Source: CANKJK01 sp040081715
GTDB taxonomy: Bacteria; Acidobacteriota; Vicinamibacteria; Vicinamibacterales; UBA2999
Direction: 5' to 3'
DNA: 64,000 nucleotides
Assembly (NCBI GenBank): GCA_040081715.1
Contig: JBEBFY010000013.1
Coordinates: 36,962-100,961 of the forward strand
Numbering within the stretch: the stretch's first letter is position 1; every line of letters starts with the position of its first letter. Shown here in pieces: positions 7,447-16,087 of the stretch. The notes beneath the pieces are model-generated. The model saw only the letters and a list, made by a program, of their open reading frames with translations, made no database searches and had not been told where the DNA came from. The translations under genes were made by a program, and so were the position numbers.

Positions 7447-8184
7447 ATGCCGGGGTACACTCGGCCAGTGCCGTCGAGATTCTCCGCCACGCTGGCGCAT
7501 GTCGAGGCCGTGACGCCGCGCTCACGCCTGATCGTGATCGACTTGTCTGGCCAGGCATTTCCGTTCCAGGCCGGCCAGGCCGTCATGGTGCATGCGCCGG
7601 GTTCGGATGTGGGCCGCGCCTACTCCATCGCGTCGTCGCCGGAACGAGCAGCCGAGCTGTCGGGAATCGAGTTACTGGTCGGGCTGGGCGACACACCGCC
7701 GGATCAGCATCCGCTGACCTCGCTGCCCCTGGGATCACGCATCGAAGTCGAGGGACCGCTCGGATCGTTTGTCTTCCCGCCGGATGCCGCCGACACACAC
7801 CTGCTCTTCGTCGCTGGCGGCACCGGCATCGCGCCACTGCGGGCCATGCTCGACCACGCACGGCGACGGCACCCCGCCCACCAGGCGGCGCTGATGTACA
7901 GCGCGCGGAGGGCCGACGAGTTCGCCTTCCTGCCAGAATTCGAAGCGCTGGCCTCGGCCGGAGCGCTGGAACTGCACCGGACCGTTACCCGCGACGACGA
8001 TGAATGGGAGGGCCAGCGCGGTCGGGTCGGCCGCGCGCACTTCGAAGCCGTGCTGCACGACCCCGGGCGGACGCTGTGCTTCGTGTGCGGTCCGCCTCAG
8101 ATGGTGGACGAATCCGTGACGACGCTCACGGCACTGGGCGTGCCGGACGCCGCGATCCGCCGCGAGCAGTGGGGGAAGAAGTAA
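7447..8184 (+). CDS. Ferredoxin-NADP+ reductase-like FAD/NAD(P)-binding oxidoreductase
   Basis: 245 residues. The N-terminal beta-barrel carries RAYSIASSPE, the RxYS motif that holds FAD, followed by a GPLGSF loop. The C-terminal Rossmann domain has LLFVAGGTGIAPLRAML for NAD(P) and ends with CFVCGPPQMVDE. This is the FNR-like module without a fused iron-sulfur or globin domain, so it probably passes electrons between NAD(P)H and a separate carrier. The ATG at 7447 or the GTG at 7468 could be the start. It is a single gene converging with fabI. Confidence 0.82.
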   Translation: MPGYTRPVPSRFSATLAHVEAVTPRSRLIVIDLSGQAFPFQAGQAVMVHAPGSDVGRAYSIASSPERAAELSGIELLVGLGDTPPDQHPLTSLPLGSRIEVEGPLGSFVFPPDAADTHLLFVAGGTGIAPLRAMLDHARRRHPAHQAALMYSARRADEFAFLPEFEALASAGALELHRTVTRDDDEWEGQRGRVGRAHFEAVLHDPGRTLCFVCGPPQMVDESVTTLTALGVPDAAIRREQWGKK

Positions 8185-8194
8185 AGTCCGGAGG

Positions 8195-8965
8195 CTACAA
8201 ACCGACGACGTGGTAGCCGGCGTCGACCATCAGCACCTCGCCGGTCACGGCCCGGGAGGCCGGGCTGAGCAGGAACAGGGCCGCGTCGGCAATCTCACCC
8301 AGCTCCATGCCGCGGCGGAGCGGCGCACGCTCGCGCTGCGCCTGGAGCATCGTCGAGAGCCCAGGAATGCCCGCCGAGGCGAGCGTCTTGATCGGGCCTG
8401 CTGACACGGCGTTGACCCGGATATTCTGCGGGCCGAGGTCCGCGGCGAGGTAGCGGACACTTGCCTCCAGCGCGGCCTTTGCGACGCCCATCACGTTGTA
8501 GTTCGGAAACACACGATCGGCGCCGATGTGGGTGAGCGTGACGACGCTGCCACCGCCCCGCTTCTCCATCAGCGGCAGGATGGCGTGCGTGAGGGCGACG
8601 AGCGAATAGGCGCTGATGTCGAGCGCGGTGCGGAAGCCCTCGCGCGAGGTCTGCACGAAGCGGGTGCTGAGTTCCGCCGCCGGGGCGAACGCCACGCCGT
8701 GCGACAGGAAGTCGAGTCCGCCGAACGCCTGGTCGAGCGAAGCGCCGAGCGCCGCGATCTGCTCATCGCTGGTGACGTCGCAGGGCAGCACCACCGCCCC
8801 ATCGAGCGTGGCTGCCAGTTCGCGCACGTTCTCCTCAAGCCGGGCGTTGGGGTAGGTGAGGGCGAGCCTGGCACCTGCCTGTGCCGCGGCCTGCGCGATG
8901 GCCCAGGAGATCGAACGCTTGTTGGCCACCCCGACGATGAGGCCGAGCTTCCCGCTGAGATCCAT
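8195..8965 (-). CDS. fabI: Enoyl-[acyl-carrier-protein] reductase (NADH), FabI
   Basis: 256 residues from the ATG at 8965 (MDLSGKLGLIVGVANKRS), an SDR-fold enzyme that reduces the enoyl-ACP double bond in fatty acid elongation. The numbering matches E. coli FabI closely: Tyr156 and Lys163 are present in NYNVMGVAK. At position 146, where E. coli has Tyr (the second active-site tyrosine), this protein has His (TLTHIGAD). The NAD-binding loop (GVANKRSISWAIA) is normal. A TTG two codons upstream is an alternative start. It is transcribed together with or just after the RGG-rich protein gene (6-base gap). Confidence 0.92.
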   Translation of the reverse strand: MDLSGKLGLIVGVANKRSISWAIAQAAAQAGARLALTYPNARLEENVRELAATLDGAVVLPCDVTSDEQIAALGASLDQAFGGLDFLSHGVAFAPAAELSTRFVQTSREGFRTALDISAYSLVALTHAILPLMEKRGGGSVVTLTHIGADRVFPNYNVMGVAKAALEASVRYLAADLGPQNIRVNAVSAGPIKTLASAGIPGLSTMLQAQRERAPLRRGMELGEIADAALFLLSPASRAVTGEVLMVDAGYHVVGL

Positions 8966-8971
8966 GCGCAA

Positions 8972-9706
8972 CTAACGACCGCGCCGCCGGCGGCGCTGAC
9001 CACCTGGGCCGACGGGCGCATGTCCCTGGCCCTGGCCTCCCTGCCCCTGTCCGCCTCCCTGACCGCCGGGCCGGCCGCCGCCACCAGGGCGGTTGCCGTC
9101 GCGAGGTGGTCCGCCGCCCGGGCGTCCCTGGAAGCCGCCACCGCCCTCGCTCCGGCGTGGCTGACCGGCTCGATTGCCGTTGGGTTCCCCTTGTCCACCC
9201 CCACGGCCGAAGCGGCCCCGGGAGGGGCTCGACGGCTGCCGGATCGTGAACTCGGGTTCCTTCCATTCGGGCGGCTGGCCCTCGGGGCGCGGGAAGGTAG
9301 CCCGGATCAGACGCCGGTGGACCGGGCCGTCGTCCTCTTGCCGGACAGGCTCGTCTTCCGCGGCCACGTCAATAGCCACGGCCTCGACAATGCCAGTCAC
9401 CTCGACGGTCACCTCGGCGGCGGCCACCTCGATGGACACGTCGTCGCCGGAATCTTCCTCGACTGGCGGCGGCACGATACGCTCTGGCACGAGTGCCGAG
9501 TCGGTCGCCGGTTCACCTTCGAGACGCTTTCGCCTCAGCGTGGGCACACGAGCCTGCTTGTAATCATGGTCTGCGTCGCAGGTGGTGCAGCGGGTGTGAG
9601 TGACCTGGTCATCGACCATCGCCGCAACCAGATGGTTGGTCAGGCGGCGTTCCCGCGGACAATAGTCGTCGACGGTGTCACCGAGCCGAAGCCGGCGCTG
9701 CTGCAT
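8972..9706 (-). CDS. Zinc-motif and Gly/Arg-rich protein, putative nucleic-acid binder
   Basis: 244 residues from the ATG at 9706, preceded by GGGGGAG. The N-terminus has a Cys/His arrangement resembling a zinc ribbon (Cys16, His25, Cys40, Cys43, His47; CPRERRLTNH ... CTTCDADH). An acidic, Glu/Val-rich middle follows (about 75-125). The last 90 residues are almost only Gly, Arg, Gln, Pro and Asn in RGG-like runs, ending in RRRRRGR. RGG tails bind RNA or drive condensation in many proteins, but no defined family is recognised here, so RNA binding is inference. It lies upstream of fabI on the same strand. Confidence 0.75.
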   Translation of the reverse strand: MQQRRLRLGDTVDDYCPRERRLTNHLVAAMVDDQVTHTRCTTCDADHDYKQARVPTLRRKRLEGEPATDSALVPERIVPPPVEEDSGDDVSIEVAAAEVTVEVTGIVEAVAIDVAAEDEPVRQEDDGPVHRRLIRATFPRPEGQPPEWKEPEFTIRQPSSPSRGRFGRGGGQGEPNGNRAGQPRRSEGGGGFQGRPGGGPPRDGNRPGGGGRPGGQGGGQGQGGQGQGHAPVGPGGQRRRRRGR

Positions 9707-9836
9707 GCACTCCCCCGGAGTCGATCCTTTCAGAACGCTGTGTGTAAACGGGTCGCGCACGTCAGGACTCGGACAGAGACAAAGTCCTCAGGCGCGGGGG
9801 TCAGCAAAGTGTAGCACCATCACGCGAGCGCCCATC

Positions 9837-11258
9837 TCAGAGGCGGGTGGCCGCACTCAGCCACCGGCGGCTCTCCGCGATGGCCGCCCGCACAGCCTCA
9901 GGCTGGGTCGACTGCGGTGTACGCTTGGCTCCGACCGACGCGCGGGCCGTCGCCGCCTCGGGTGCGTCGTCGCCGAACGCCTCGCTAGCCGCCCGCCATT
10001 CCTCTCGCGAAAGGTCGGAGAAGTCGCGGCCCGCCGCGAGGAGCGTCCGGACCATGGCGCCGACGACCTCGTGCGCGCGGCGGAACGGCACACCGCGCCG
10101 CACCAGGTAATCCGCCACGTCGGTGGCCAGCAGAAGCCCGGAGGCCGCGCGTTCCGTGCGCGCTGCATTCAGGCCCAGGCGGGCGACCACGGCACGCGTC
10201 GCCGCCAGTGAGACGAGGACCGTCTGCTCAGCGTCGAAGGTGGCTTCCTTGTCCTCCTGCAGGTCCTTGTTGTAGCCGGTGGGCAGCGCCTTCATCGTGG
10301 CGAGCCAGCCGGTGAGCCGCCCGAGCGCGCGCCCGCTCTTCCCGCGCACGAGTTCCAGCGGGTCCGGGTTCTTCTTCTGGGGCATCATGCTGCTGCCCGT
10401 CGCCGACGCGTCGGAGAGCTCGAAGAACCCGTGTTCCTCCCCCGTGAAGAGGATGAAGTCTTCCGCCATCCGGCTCAGGTGCACCATCGTGAGCGCCACG
10501 GCAAAGAGGAACGAGGCCACGAAGTCGCGGTCCGACGACGCGTCCATGCTGTTGAGGACCACGCGGGAGAACCCGAGGCGCACGGCCAGGGCGGCCGTAT
10601 CGACGCCGTAGCTGGTGCCTGCGATGGCGCCGCTGCCCAGCGTCAGCGCATCGGCTTCGGCCGAGGCCTGAGCCAGGCGGTCGTAGTCGCGACGCAGCGC
10701 CGCCGCATGCGACAGCAGGAAGTGGGCCACGAGCACGGGCTGCGCCTTGCGCAGGTGCGTGTAGGACGGCATCACCGCGTCGCCAGCCGCCGCGGCCTGA
10801 TCCACCAGTGCCTGCACGAGCGCCACGACGCCCTTCTGGACGGCCGGAATCCGGCGCCGGAGGTACAGCCGCAGGTCCAAGGACACCTGTTCGTTCCTCG
10901 ACCGGCCCGTGTGCAGGCGCCGGCCGGCATCGCCCACGCGCTCCACGAGCTGGCGCTCGACAAAGCTGTGCACGTCCTCGTCGGGTCCCGTGACGCTCGC
11001 CGGATCGGCCAGCCCCGCTCCGAGGATCGCGGCCAATGCGTCCTGAATGGCCTGATGATCCGCCTCGGTCAGCACGCCCGCGTCCCGGATCGCGGTGGCC
11101 CACGCCTGGCTGCCGGTCACATCGTCCTCGAAGAGTCTCCGGTCAAACGGAAACGAGACGCCGAAATCGAAGGCTTCCGGGTCCGGTGCCGTATTGAAGC
11201 GGCCGGACCAGAGACGGTCGGCCGGCTGGTCCGGAGGGAACGGAGTCCGCGTGCTCAT
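9837..11258 (-). CDS. argH: Argininosuccinate lyase
   Basis: 473 residues, full length for ArgH. The fumarase/aspartase-superfamily signature GSSMMPQKKNPD is intact and contains the flexible loop with the catalytic serine; HTGRSRNEQV and the TxxxG SYG... segments of the family are also present. The enzyme splits argininosuccinate into arginine and fumarate, the last step of arginine synthesis. Its ATG at 11258 directly abuts the argR stop, so argR-argH form one minus-strand operon, divergent from argCBDJF. No argG is seen in the window. Confidence 0.95.
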   Translation of the reverse strand: MSTRTPFPPDQPADRLWSGRFNTAPDPEAFDFGVSFPFDRRLFEDDVTGSQAWATAIRDAGVLTEADHQAIQDALAAILGAGLADPASVTGPDEDVHSFVERQLVERVGDAGRRLHTGRSRNEQVSLDLRLYLRRRIPAVQKGVVALVQALVDQAAAAGDAVMPSYTHLRKAQPVLVAHFLLSHAAALRRDYDRLAQASAEADALTLGSGAIAGTSYGVDTAALAVRLGFSRVVLNSMDASSDRDFVASFLFAVALTMVHLSRMAEDFILFTGEEHGFFELSDASATGSSMMPQKKNPDPLELVRGKSGRALGRLTGWLATMKALPTGYNKDLQEDKEATFDAEQTVLVSLAATRAVVARLGLNAARTERAASGLLLATDVADYLVRRGVPFRRAHEVVGAMVRTLLAAGRDFSDLSREEWRAASEAFGDDAPEAATARASVGAKRTPQSTQPEAVRAAIAESRRWLSAATRL

Positions 11259-11717
11259 CTAGTGGGTTCCTCGAACGTGATGCTGCAATCGTTTTACCAG
11301 GGCGATCGCACGCCTGGCATCCGCGGCGATCACGAGAATGGTGTCGTCACCCGCCAGCGTGCCCACCACCTCGGGCAGCCGGGCCCGGTCGATGGCCACG
11401 CCCAGCACCGGCGCCTGGCCGGGCCCCGTGCGCAGAAGCACCATCTGCTCCACCCGGTCCACGCGCATCAGGTATTCGCCGGCGGCCCGGTCGAGCTGCG
11501 TGGCCGTCCCTGGCGCGGTGGCCGCAGAAGAGGCGGACTGGTACACGCCGTCGGCGCCGCCCTTCATCAGGCCCAGCTCACGGACGTCGCGCGAAAGCGT
11601 CGCCTGTGTCACGCTGAAGCCGTGCGCCTTCAGTTGCCGCCGGAGCTGCTCCTGGCTGCGGATGGGCGCGCGGCTGACGGCGTCGAGAATGGCTTGTTGA
11701 CGCTGTGCCTTCTTCAT
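11259..11717 (-). CDS. argR: Arginine repressor
   Basis: 152 residues from the ATG at 11717 (MKKAQRQQAILDAVSRAPI). The N-terminal winged helix (about 1-70) includes the ArgR-typical VTQATLSRDVRELGL recognition segment. The C-terminal hexamerisation and arginine-binding domain ends with GDDTILVIAADARRAIALVKRL, whose GDDT loop binds the arginine co-repressor in this family. It represses arginine synthesis genes when arginine is plentiful. The gene lies between argH and argC and probably represses both directions and itself through the ARG-box-like sites at 11757-11790. An upstream start at 11816 would run into argC and is rejected. Confidence 0.94.
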   Translation of the reverse strand: MKKAQRQQAILDAVSRAPIRSQEQLRRQLKAHGFSVTQATLSRDVRELGLMKGGADGVYQSASSAATAPGTATQLDRAAGEYLMRVDRVEQMVLLRTGPGQAPVLGVAIDRARLPEVVGTLAGDDTILVIAADARRAIALVKRLQHHVRGTH

Positions 11718-11756
11718 AGTTATGCAACTAACGGCTCGACAGCATACCACTGCTGC

Positions 11757-11790
11757 TGTATAAATATCCCTTTCCCTGAATAGAGACACA
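11757..11790 (+). promoter_or_regulatory. Two candidate ARG boxes between argR and argC
   Basis: Compared with the ArgR consensus TGAAT-4-ATTCA, the segment at 11757-11770 (TGTATAAATATCCC) matches 7 of 10 fixed bases and the one at 11777-11790 (TGAATAGAGACACA) matches 8 of 10. Their starts are 20 bases apart, close to the 20-21 base spacing of tandem ARG boxes known in enterobacteria. They lie just before the argC ATG at 11798, next to a TATAAA element. ArgR binding is inferred. Confidence 0.5.
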
Positions 11791-11797
11791 GGCATCC

Positions 11798-12802
11798 ATG
11801 GCCACCACACCCGCATCAGCCACGCGCGTTGCCATCGCCGGCGCCACTGGATTCGCCGGTCAGGAACTGATCCGGATCCTGGCCCGCCATCCTTCGGTGT
11901 CGCTCGTGGCCGCGATGTCCTCCGGCGCCACCAGCGCGCCGCGGCCGCTACCGGCCCTGGCCCGCATCTGGGACGACCCCGTCGTGCCGCTCGACGTCGA
12001 CCGCCTGATCGCGGATACGGACATCGTGTTTCTCGCGCTGCCAGAGGCCGCCTCCGCGGAGGTGGCGCCGAAGCTGCTCGCCGGCGGCCGCCGCGTGATT
12101 GATCTGTCCGGCGCGTACCGGATCCGCGACGACGCGCACCGGGCGAAGTGGTACCCGGCTACCGGCGTGATGCCTGACGGCGTCGTGTACGGGCTCGCGG
12201 AGCGCGATGCCGCCCCGATGCTTACGGCCCGCCTGATTTCGTGCCCGGGGTGTTACCCCACGGCTGCACTCATCGCACTGACCCCTCTGGCTGACGCCGG
12301 CCTCTTGGACGGCCCCGTCATCGTAGACGCGAAGTCGGGTGTCTCGGGCGCGGGCAAGTCCCCGAGCGACCGTACGCACTTCTCGGAGAACCACGGGTCC
12401 GTCGCGGCCTATGGGCTGTTCTCGCACCGGCACGGCCCCGAGATCGAGCAGGAGCTTGGGATCGCCGTGACCTTTGTGCCGCACCTGGTACCGCTTGATC
12501 GCGGCATCCTGGAGACGATCTACGCCACGCTGGTTTCCGGCACCTCCGCCGCAACGGTGGAGGCCGCGATGAAGAAGGCCTACGTCAACGCACCGTTCGT
12601 GCGGCTGACCGGCAGCCACCTGCCGGAGATCAAGCACGTGGCGCACACCAACTTCTGCGACGTGGGGTGGAAGGTGGACGAACCCACCGGCCGGATCATC
12701 CTGATTTCGTGCCTCGACAACCTCGTCAAGGGCGCCGCGGGACAAGCGGTGCAGAACATGAACGTCGTGCTCGGGCTCGACCAGCGCACGGGCCTGCTCT
12801 GA
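11798..12802 (+). CDS. argC: N-acetyl-gamma-glutamyl-phosphate reductase
   Basis: 334 residues. The N-terminal Rossmann motif is AIAGATGFAGQELIRIL, and the catalytic Cys152 lies in SCPGCYPTA, the diagnostic ArgC active site. The KSGVSGAGK segment and a conserved His-rich C-terminal portion follow. The enzyme reduces N-acetylglutamyl phosphate with NADPH to the semialdehyde. It is the first gene of argC-argB-argD-argJ-argF; its TGA shares one base with the argB ATG. Regulation by ArgR is likely from the boxes just upstream. Confidence 0.95.
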   Translation: MATTPASATRVAIAGATGFAGQELIRILARHPSVSLVAAMSSGATSAPRPLPALARIWDDPVVPLDVDRLIADTDIVFLALPEAASAEVAPKLLAGGRRVIDLSGAYRIRDDAHRAKWYPATGVMPDGVVYGLAERDAAPMLTARLISCPGCYPTAALIALTPLADAGLLDGPVIVDAKSGVSGAGKSPSDRTHFSENHGSVAAYGLFSHRHGPEIEQELGIAVTFVPHLVPLDRGILETIYATLVSGTSAATVEAAMKKAYVNAPFVRLTGSHLPEIKHVAHTNFCDVGWKVDEPTGRIILISCLDNLVKGAAGQAVQNMNVVLGLDQRTGLL

Positions 12803-13644
12803 TGGCAAAGCGGAAGACCACGCGGCGCACGGCCATCTCGCCTCTCTTCGTCCTGAAGCTCGGGGGCGAACTGCTCGAGCAGCCAGCGGACCTCGCGCTG
12901 GTGGCGTCCGCCATGGCGCGCCTCGCCGCGCGTGGCCGCCTGATCGTCGTGCACGGCGGCGGTAAGGAAATCGACGCCGCTCTCGCGCGGGCGGGCATCG
13001 CGAAGGTGCAGGTGGACGGCCTCCGCGTGACGGATGCCCCGACGCTGGCTGTGGTCACATCGGTGCTCGGCGGCACGCTGAACACCCGGCTGGTCACCGC
13101 AGCGCGCAGGGCCCGCGTGCAAGCCGTCGGGTTGACCGGCGCGGACGCCGAGGTCGCCGAGGTCAAGCTGGCGCGCCCATTTGCCGCAGCCAGCGGAGCG
13201 ACGGTCAGTCTGGGGCTCGTCGGCACACCCACGGGGCGCGCTACGCCGCGCTTGCTCCTGACCCTCGTCACGGCGGGCTTTGTACCCGTCGTCGCGTGCC
13301 TGGGCGCCACCAGACGCGGCGAAGTGCTGAACGTGAACGCCGACACGCTGGCCGCGCACCTGGCCGTTACCACCGGTGCCACGGCGCTGGTCATTGCCGG
13401 TGGCACGCAGGGAGTCCTCGATGCAGCCGGACAGACGATTCCGCAGCTGAGCGCACGCGGCGCGCAGGCGCTCATCGGGAGCGGCACGGCCAACGCGGGC
13501 ATGATCGCCAAGCTTCAGGCCTGTCGCGCCGCCCTCAAGGGCGGCGTCAGGACCATCTACATCGTGAACGGCCGCACCGGGCTCACGGGGCTCGACCCCG
13601 CGAAGGCCCTGAAACCCGGCACGGGCACCGAGGTCACCGCATGA
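12802..13644 (+). CDS. argB: Acetylglutamate kinase
   Basis: 280 residues of the amino-acid-kinase fold. The phosphate-binding loops KLGGELL and VVHGGGKEIDAAL near the N-terminus, the GLRVTDAPTL segment and the C-terminal VNADTLAAHLA and GSGTANAGMIAKLQAC stretches match NAGK. It phosphorylates N-acetylglutamate, often the arginine-inhibited step. A short basic leader (MAKRKTTRR) precedes the fold; a long N-terminal helix that marks arginine-sensitive hexameric NAGK is not obvious. The ATG overlaps the argC stop by 1 base, and the gene ends in a 4-base overlap with argD. Confidence 0.93.
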   Translation: MAKRKTTRRTAISPLFVLKLGGELLEQPADLALVASAMARLAARGRLIVVHGGGKEIDAALARAGIAKVQVDGLRVTDAPTLAVVTSVLGGTLNTRLVTAARRARVQAVGLTGADAEVAEVKLARPFAAASGATVSLGLVGTPTGRATPRLLLTLVTAGFVPVVACLGATRRGEVLNVNADTLAAHLAVTTGATALVIAGGTQGVLDAAGQTIPQLSARGAQALIGSGTANAGMIAKLQACRAALKGGVRTIYIVNGRTGLTGLDPAKALKPGTGTEVTA

Positions 13645-14843
13645 GCACTCTGGAGAGCGTCCGGGCGCTGGAAGCCCAACACATCGTCCCCACCTACAAA
13701 CGCCAGCCGGTTGTGTTCGTCCGCGGCCAGGGCATGTATCTCTACGACGCCGACGGCAAGGCCTATCTCGACATGCTCTCCGGGATCGGCGTCGCGGCGC
13801 GGGGCCACGCGGACCCGGAACTCACGGCCGCGATTGCCGAGCAGGCCGCCACGCTGATCCATGTGTCGAACCTCTACTTCCACCCGCTCCAGGGCGAAGC
13901 CGCGCAGCGCCTGAGCGCGCTGAGTGGGCTGCCGCGCGTGTTTTTCTGCAACAGCGGCGCGGAAGCCGTGGAGGCGTGCCTGAAGTTCGCGCGGCGCTAC
14001 TGGTACACCGAGGGTGCACGCGACCGGACGGAGTTTGTCGCACTCAACCACGGATTCTCCGGCCGCACGATGGGCGCGCTGTCGGTCACGCACAACGCCC
14101 ACTATCGCGACCCGTTCAACCCGCTCATTCCCGGCGTGACCTTTGTCGACCCAACGGATCCGGCAGCGCTGGTCGCCGCGGTCACTGAGCGCACGGCGGC
14201 CATCATCGCGGAGCCGATTCAAGGTGAAGGTGGCGTGCGGCCCCTGACACCCGCGTTTGCGGCCGCCATCAACGAGGCGTGCAAGCGGACGGGCACGCTC
14301 TACATCGCCGACGAGGTGCAGAGCGGCCTCGGCCGCACGGGCTATCCCTTCTACTTCCAGGCGCTCGGCCTCTCGCCGGACCTCGTCTCGGTAGGCAAGG
14401 CGCTTGGCGGCGGCATACCGATCGGCGCCACGCTGGTCTCCGAGCGCGTGTCGCTGGCTATTTCCGCAGGCGACCACGGCACGACCTACGGCGGCAACCT
14501 CCTCGCCTGCCGCGCCGCCATCGTCGTGCTGGAACAGCTCGCCAACGGCGACCTCATTGACCACATCCGTCGCGTGGGCGCACACCTCGAGCAACAGCTG
14601 CGCGCGCTGGCGTCACGCCATCCCGTCATCACGGAGATCCGCGGCGCGGGGTTGATGCGCGGCATCCAGCTTCGCGTGGACGCCCTCCCGGTGATTGATG
14701 CCGCCCGCGAACGCGGCCTGCTCGTCAACCGGACGGACGAAACCGTAGTGCGGATGCTGCCGGCACTGACAGTCGGTGAAGACGACCTCGACAAGGCCGT
14801 CGGCATCCTGGATTCGGTCCTGACGGACCTTGAGGCCGCGTAA
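13641..14843 (+). CDS. argD: Acetylornithine aminotransferase (class III, PLP)
   Basis: 400 residues. The PLP lysine is Lys253 in VSVGKALGGGIPIGA; the cofactor pocket is marked by FFCNSGAEAVEACLK, NHGFSGRTMGALS, EPIQGEGG and DEVQSGLGRTG. This set and the length fit ArgD, which converts N-acetylglutamate semialdehyde to N-acetylornithine and in many bacteria also serves in lysine synthesis. The ATG overlaps the argB stop by 4 bases. Ornithine or 4-aminobutyrate aminotransferase would be the alternative by fold, but the operon position settles the role. Confidence 0.94.
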   Translation: MSTLESVRALEAQHIVPTYKRQPVVFVRGQGMYLYDADGKAYLDMLSGIGVAARGHADPELTAAIAEQAATLIHVSNLYFHPLQGEAAQRLSALSGLPRVFFCNSGAEAVEACLKFARRYWYTEGARDRTEFVALNHGFSGRTMGALSVTHNAHYRDPFNPLIPGVTFVDPTDPAALVAAVTERTAAIIAEPIQGEGGVRPLTPAFAAAINEACKRTGTLYIADEVQSGLGRTGYPFYFQALGLSPDLVSVGKALGGGIPIGATLVSERVSLAISAGDHGTTYGGNLLACRAAIVVLEQLANGDLIDHIRRVGAHLEQQLRALASRHPVITEIRGAGLMRGIQLRVDALPVIDAARERGLLVNRTDETVVRMLPALTVGEDDLDKAVGILDSVLTDLEAA

Positions 14844-14846
14844 ACC

Positions 14847-16079
14847 ATGACCGTTGCATCGTTCTCGATAGAGCCCGCGCAGGGCGGCGTCACCGGCCCC
14901 GCAGGCTTTACCTCGGCCGCGCTCCACTGCGGGATCAAGGCGGAAGCGCTCGACCTCGCGCTCCTCGTGGCCGACGCTGCCGCTGCATCGGCCGGCATCT
15001 TCACGACAAACGTGGTAAAGGCGGCGCCGGTGCTGCTGTGCCAGTCGCACCTGGCGACGTCATCCGGACGCACCAGGGCGATCGTCGTCAACAGCGGGTG
15101 CGCGAACGCGTGCACGGGCGACGCCGGCACGAGAGACGCGGCGGAGATGGCTCAACTGGTCGCGAGGGCGGTGGGATGTACTGCTGACGAAGTGCTCGTG
15201 GCCTCGACGGGCGTCATCGGCGTCAACCTGAAGATGCCGGCGCTCCGCTCAGGCATCGCCCGTGCCGCCAGCAGCCTCGCGCGGGGGCGCGGCGGTGAGG
15301 CCGCACGCGCCATCATGACAACCGACCGTGCACCGAAGGAGCACGCCGTCACTGTCCGGACTCCAGCCGGCACGTTCATGGTCGGGGGCATGGCCAAGGG
15401 CGCCGGCATGATCGAACCGCACATGGCCACGATGTTGGGACTCCTGACCACCGACGCCCTCGTGGAGCCGGCGCTCCTGCGGCGCGCGCTCGTGGAGGCC
15501 GCGAGCGACACCTTCAACGCCATCACCATCGACGGCGACACCTCCACCAACGATTCCCTGTTCGCCCTGGCGTCTGGCGCCACCGGCGTCGTGGTTGACG
15601 AGGTGGGGTACGCCGCGCTGGTCGCGGGCCTGCGCGCCGTCTCGCACGAACTGGCCATGGCCATCGTGCGCGGCGGCGAGGGTGCCACCAAGCTCGTCGG
15701 CGTGCGTGTCCACGGCGCGGCATCGGCAGCCGAGGCACGGAAGGTGTCGCAGACCATCGCCAACTCCCTGCTGGTGAAGACGGCGATCCACGGCGCCGAC
15801 CCGAACTGGGGCCGGATTCTCGCGGCCGCGGGCCGGGCAGGCGTTCAGTTCGATCCTGGCAGGACCACGGTGCACGTGGGCGACGTGCTGCTCTTCGAGA
15901 ACGGCCTGCCGCACGACGACGCCGCGCCGCAGGCGGCCGAGTACCTGAAGGGTGACACCATCCGCATTGAGGTCGATCTCGGCGGCGGCTCGGGCGAGGC
16001 CGGCTCGGGAGAGGCTACGGTCTGGACCTGTGATCTGAGCGCCGAGTACGTGCGGATCAACGGGGAGTACCGCACCTAG
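14847..16079 (+). CDS. argJ: Bifunctional glutamate N-acetyltransferase / ornithine acetyltransferase
   Basis: 410 residues. ArgJ is an Ntn-type protein that cleaves itself before a conserved threonine; the site is visible at KGAGMIEPHMATML (Thr195). The oxyanion pair TG in ASTGVIG is present, and NPNWGR-like DPNWGRILAAAG follows. The enzyme moves the acetyl group from N-acetylornithine to glutamate, so acetate is recycled and a separate argA may not be needed; whether it also uses acetyl-CoA cannot be read here. The gene starts 3 bases after argD. Confidence 0.94.
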   Translation: MTVASFSIEPAQGGVTGPAGFTSAALHCGIKAEALDLALLVADAAAASAGIFTTNVVKAAPVLLCQSHLATSSGRTRAIVVNSGCANACTGDAGTRDAAEMAQLVARAVGCTADEVLVASTGVIGVNLKMPALRSGIARAASSLARGRGGEAARAIMTTDRAPKEHAVTVRTPAGTFMVGGMAKGAGMIEPHMATMLGLLTTDALVEPALLRRALVEAASDTFNAITIDGDTSTNDSLFALASGATGVVVDEVGYAALVAGLRAVSHELAMAIVRGGEGATKLVGVRVHGAASAAEARKVSQTIANSLLVKTAIHGADPNWGRILAAAGRAGVQFDPGRTTVHVGDVLLFENGLPHDDAAPQAAEYLKGDTIRIEVDLGGGSGEAGSGEATVWTCDLSAEYVRINGEYRT

Positions 16080-16087
16080 GGAACGCC

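Noticed and set aside
9764..9788. AGGACT ... AGTCCT inverted repeat upstream of the RGG-type gene
   Set aside because: The stem is only 6 bases with a 13-base loop and no T-tract, too weak for a terminator call.
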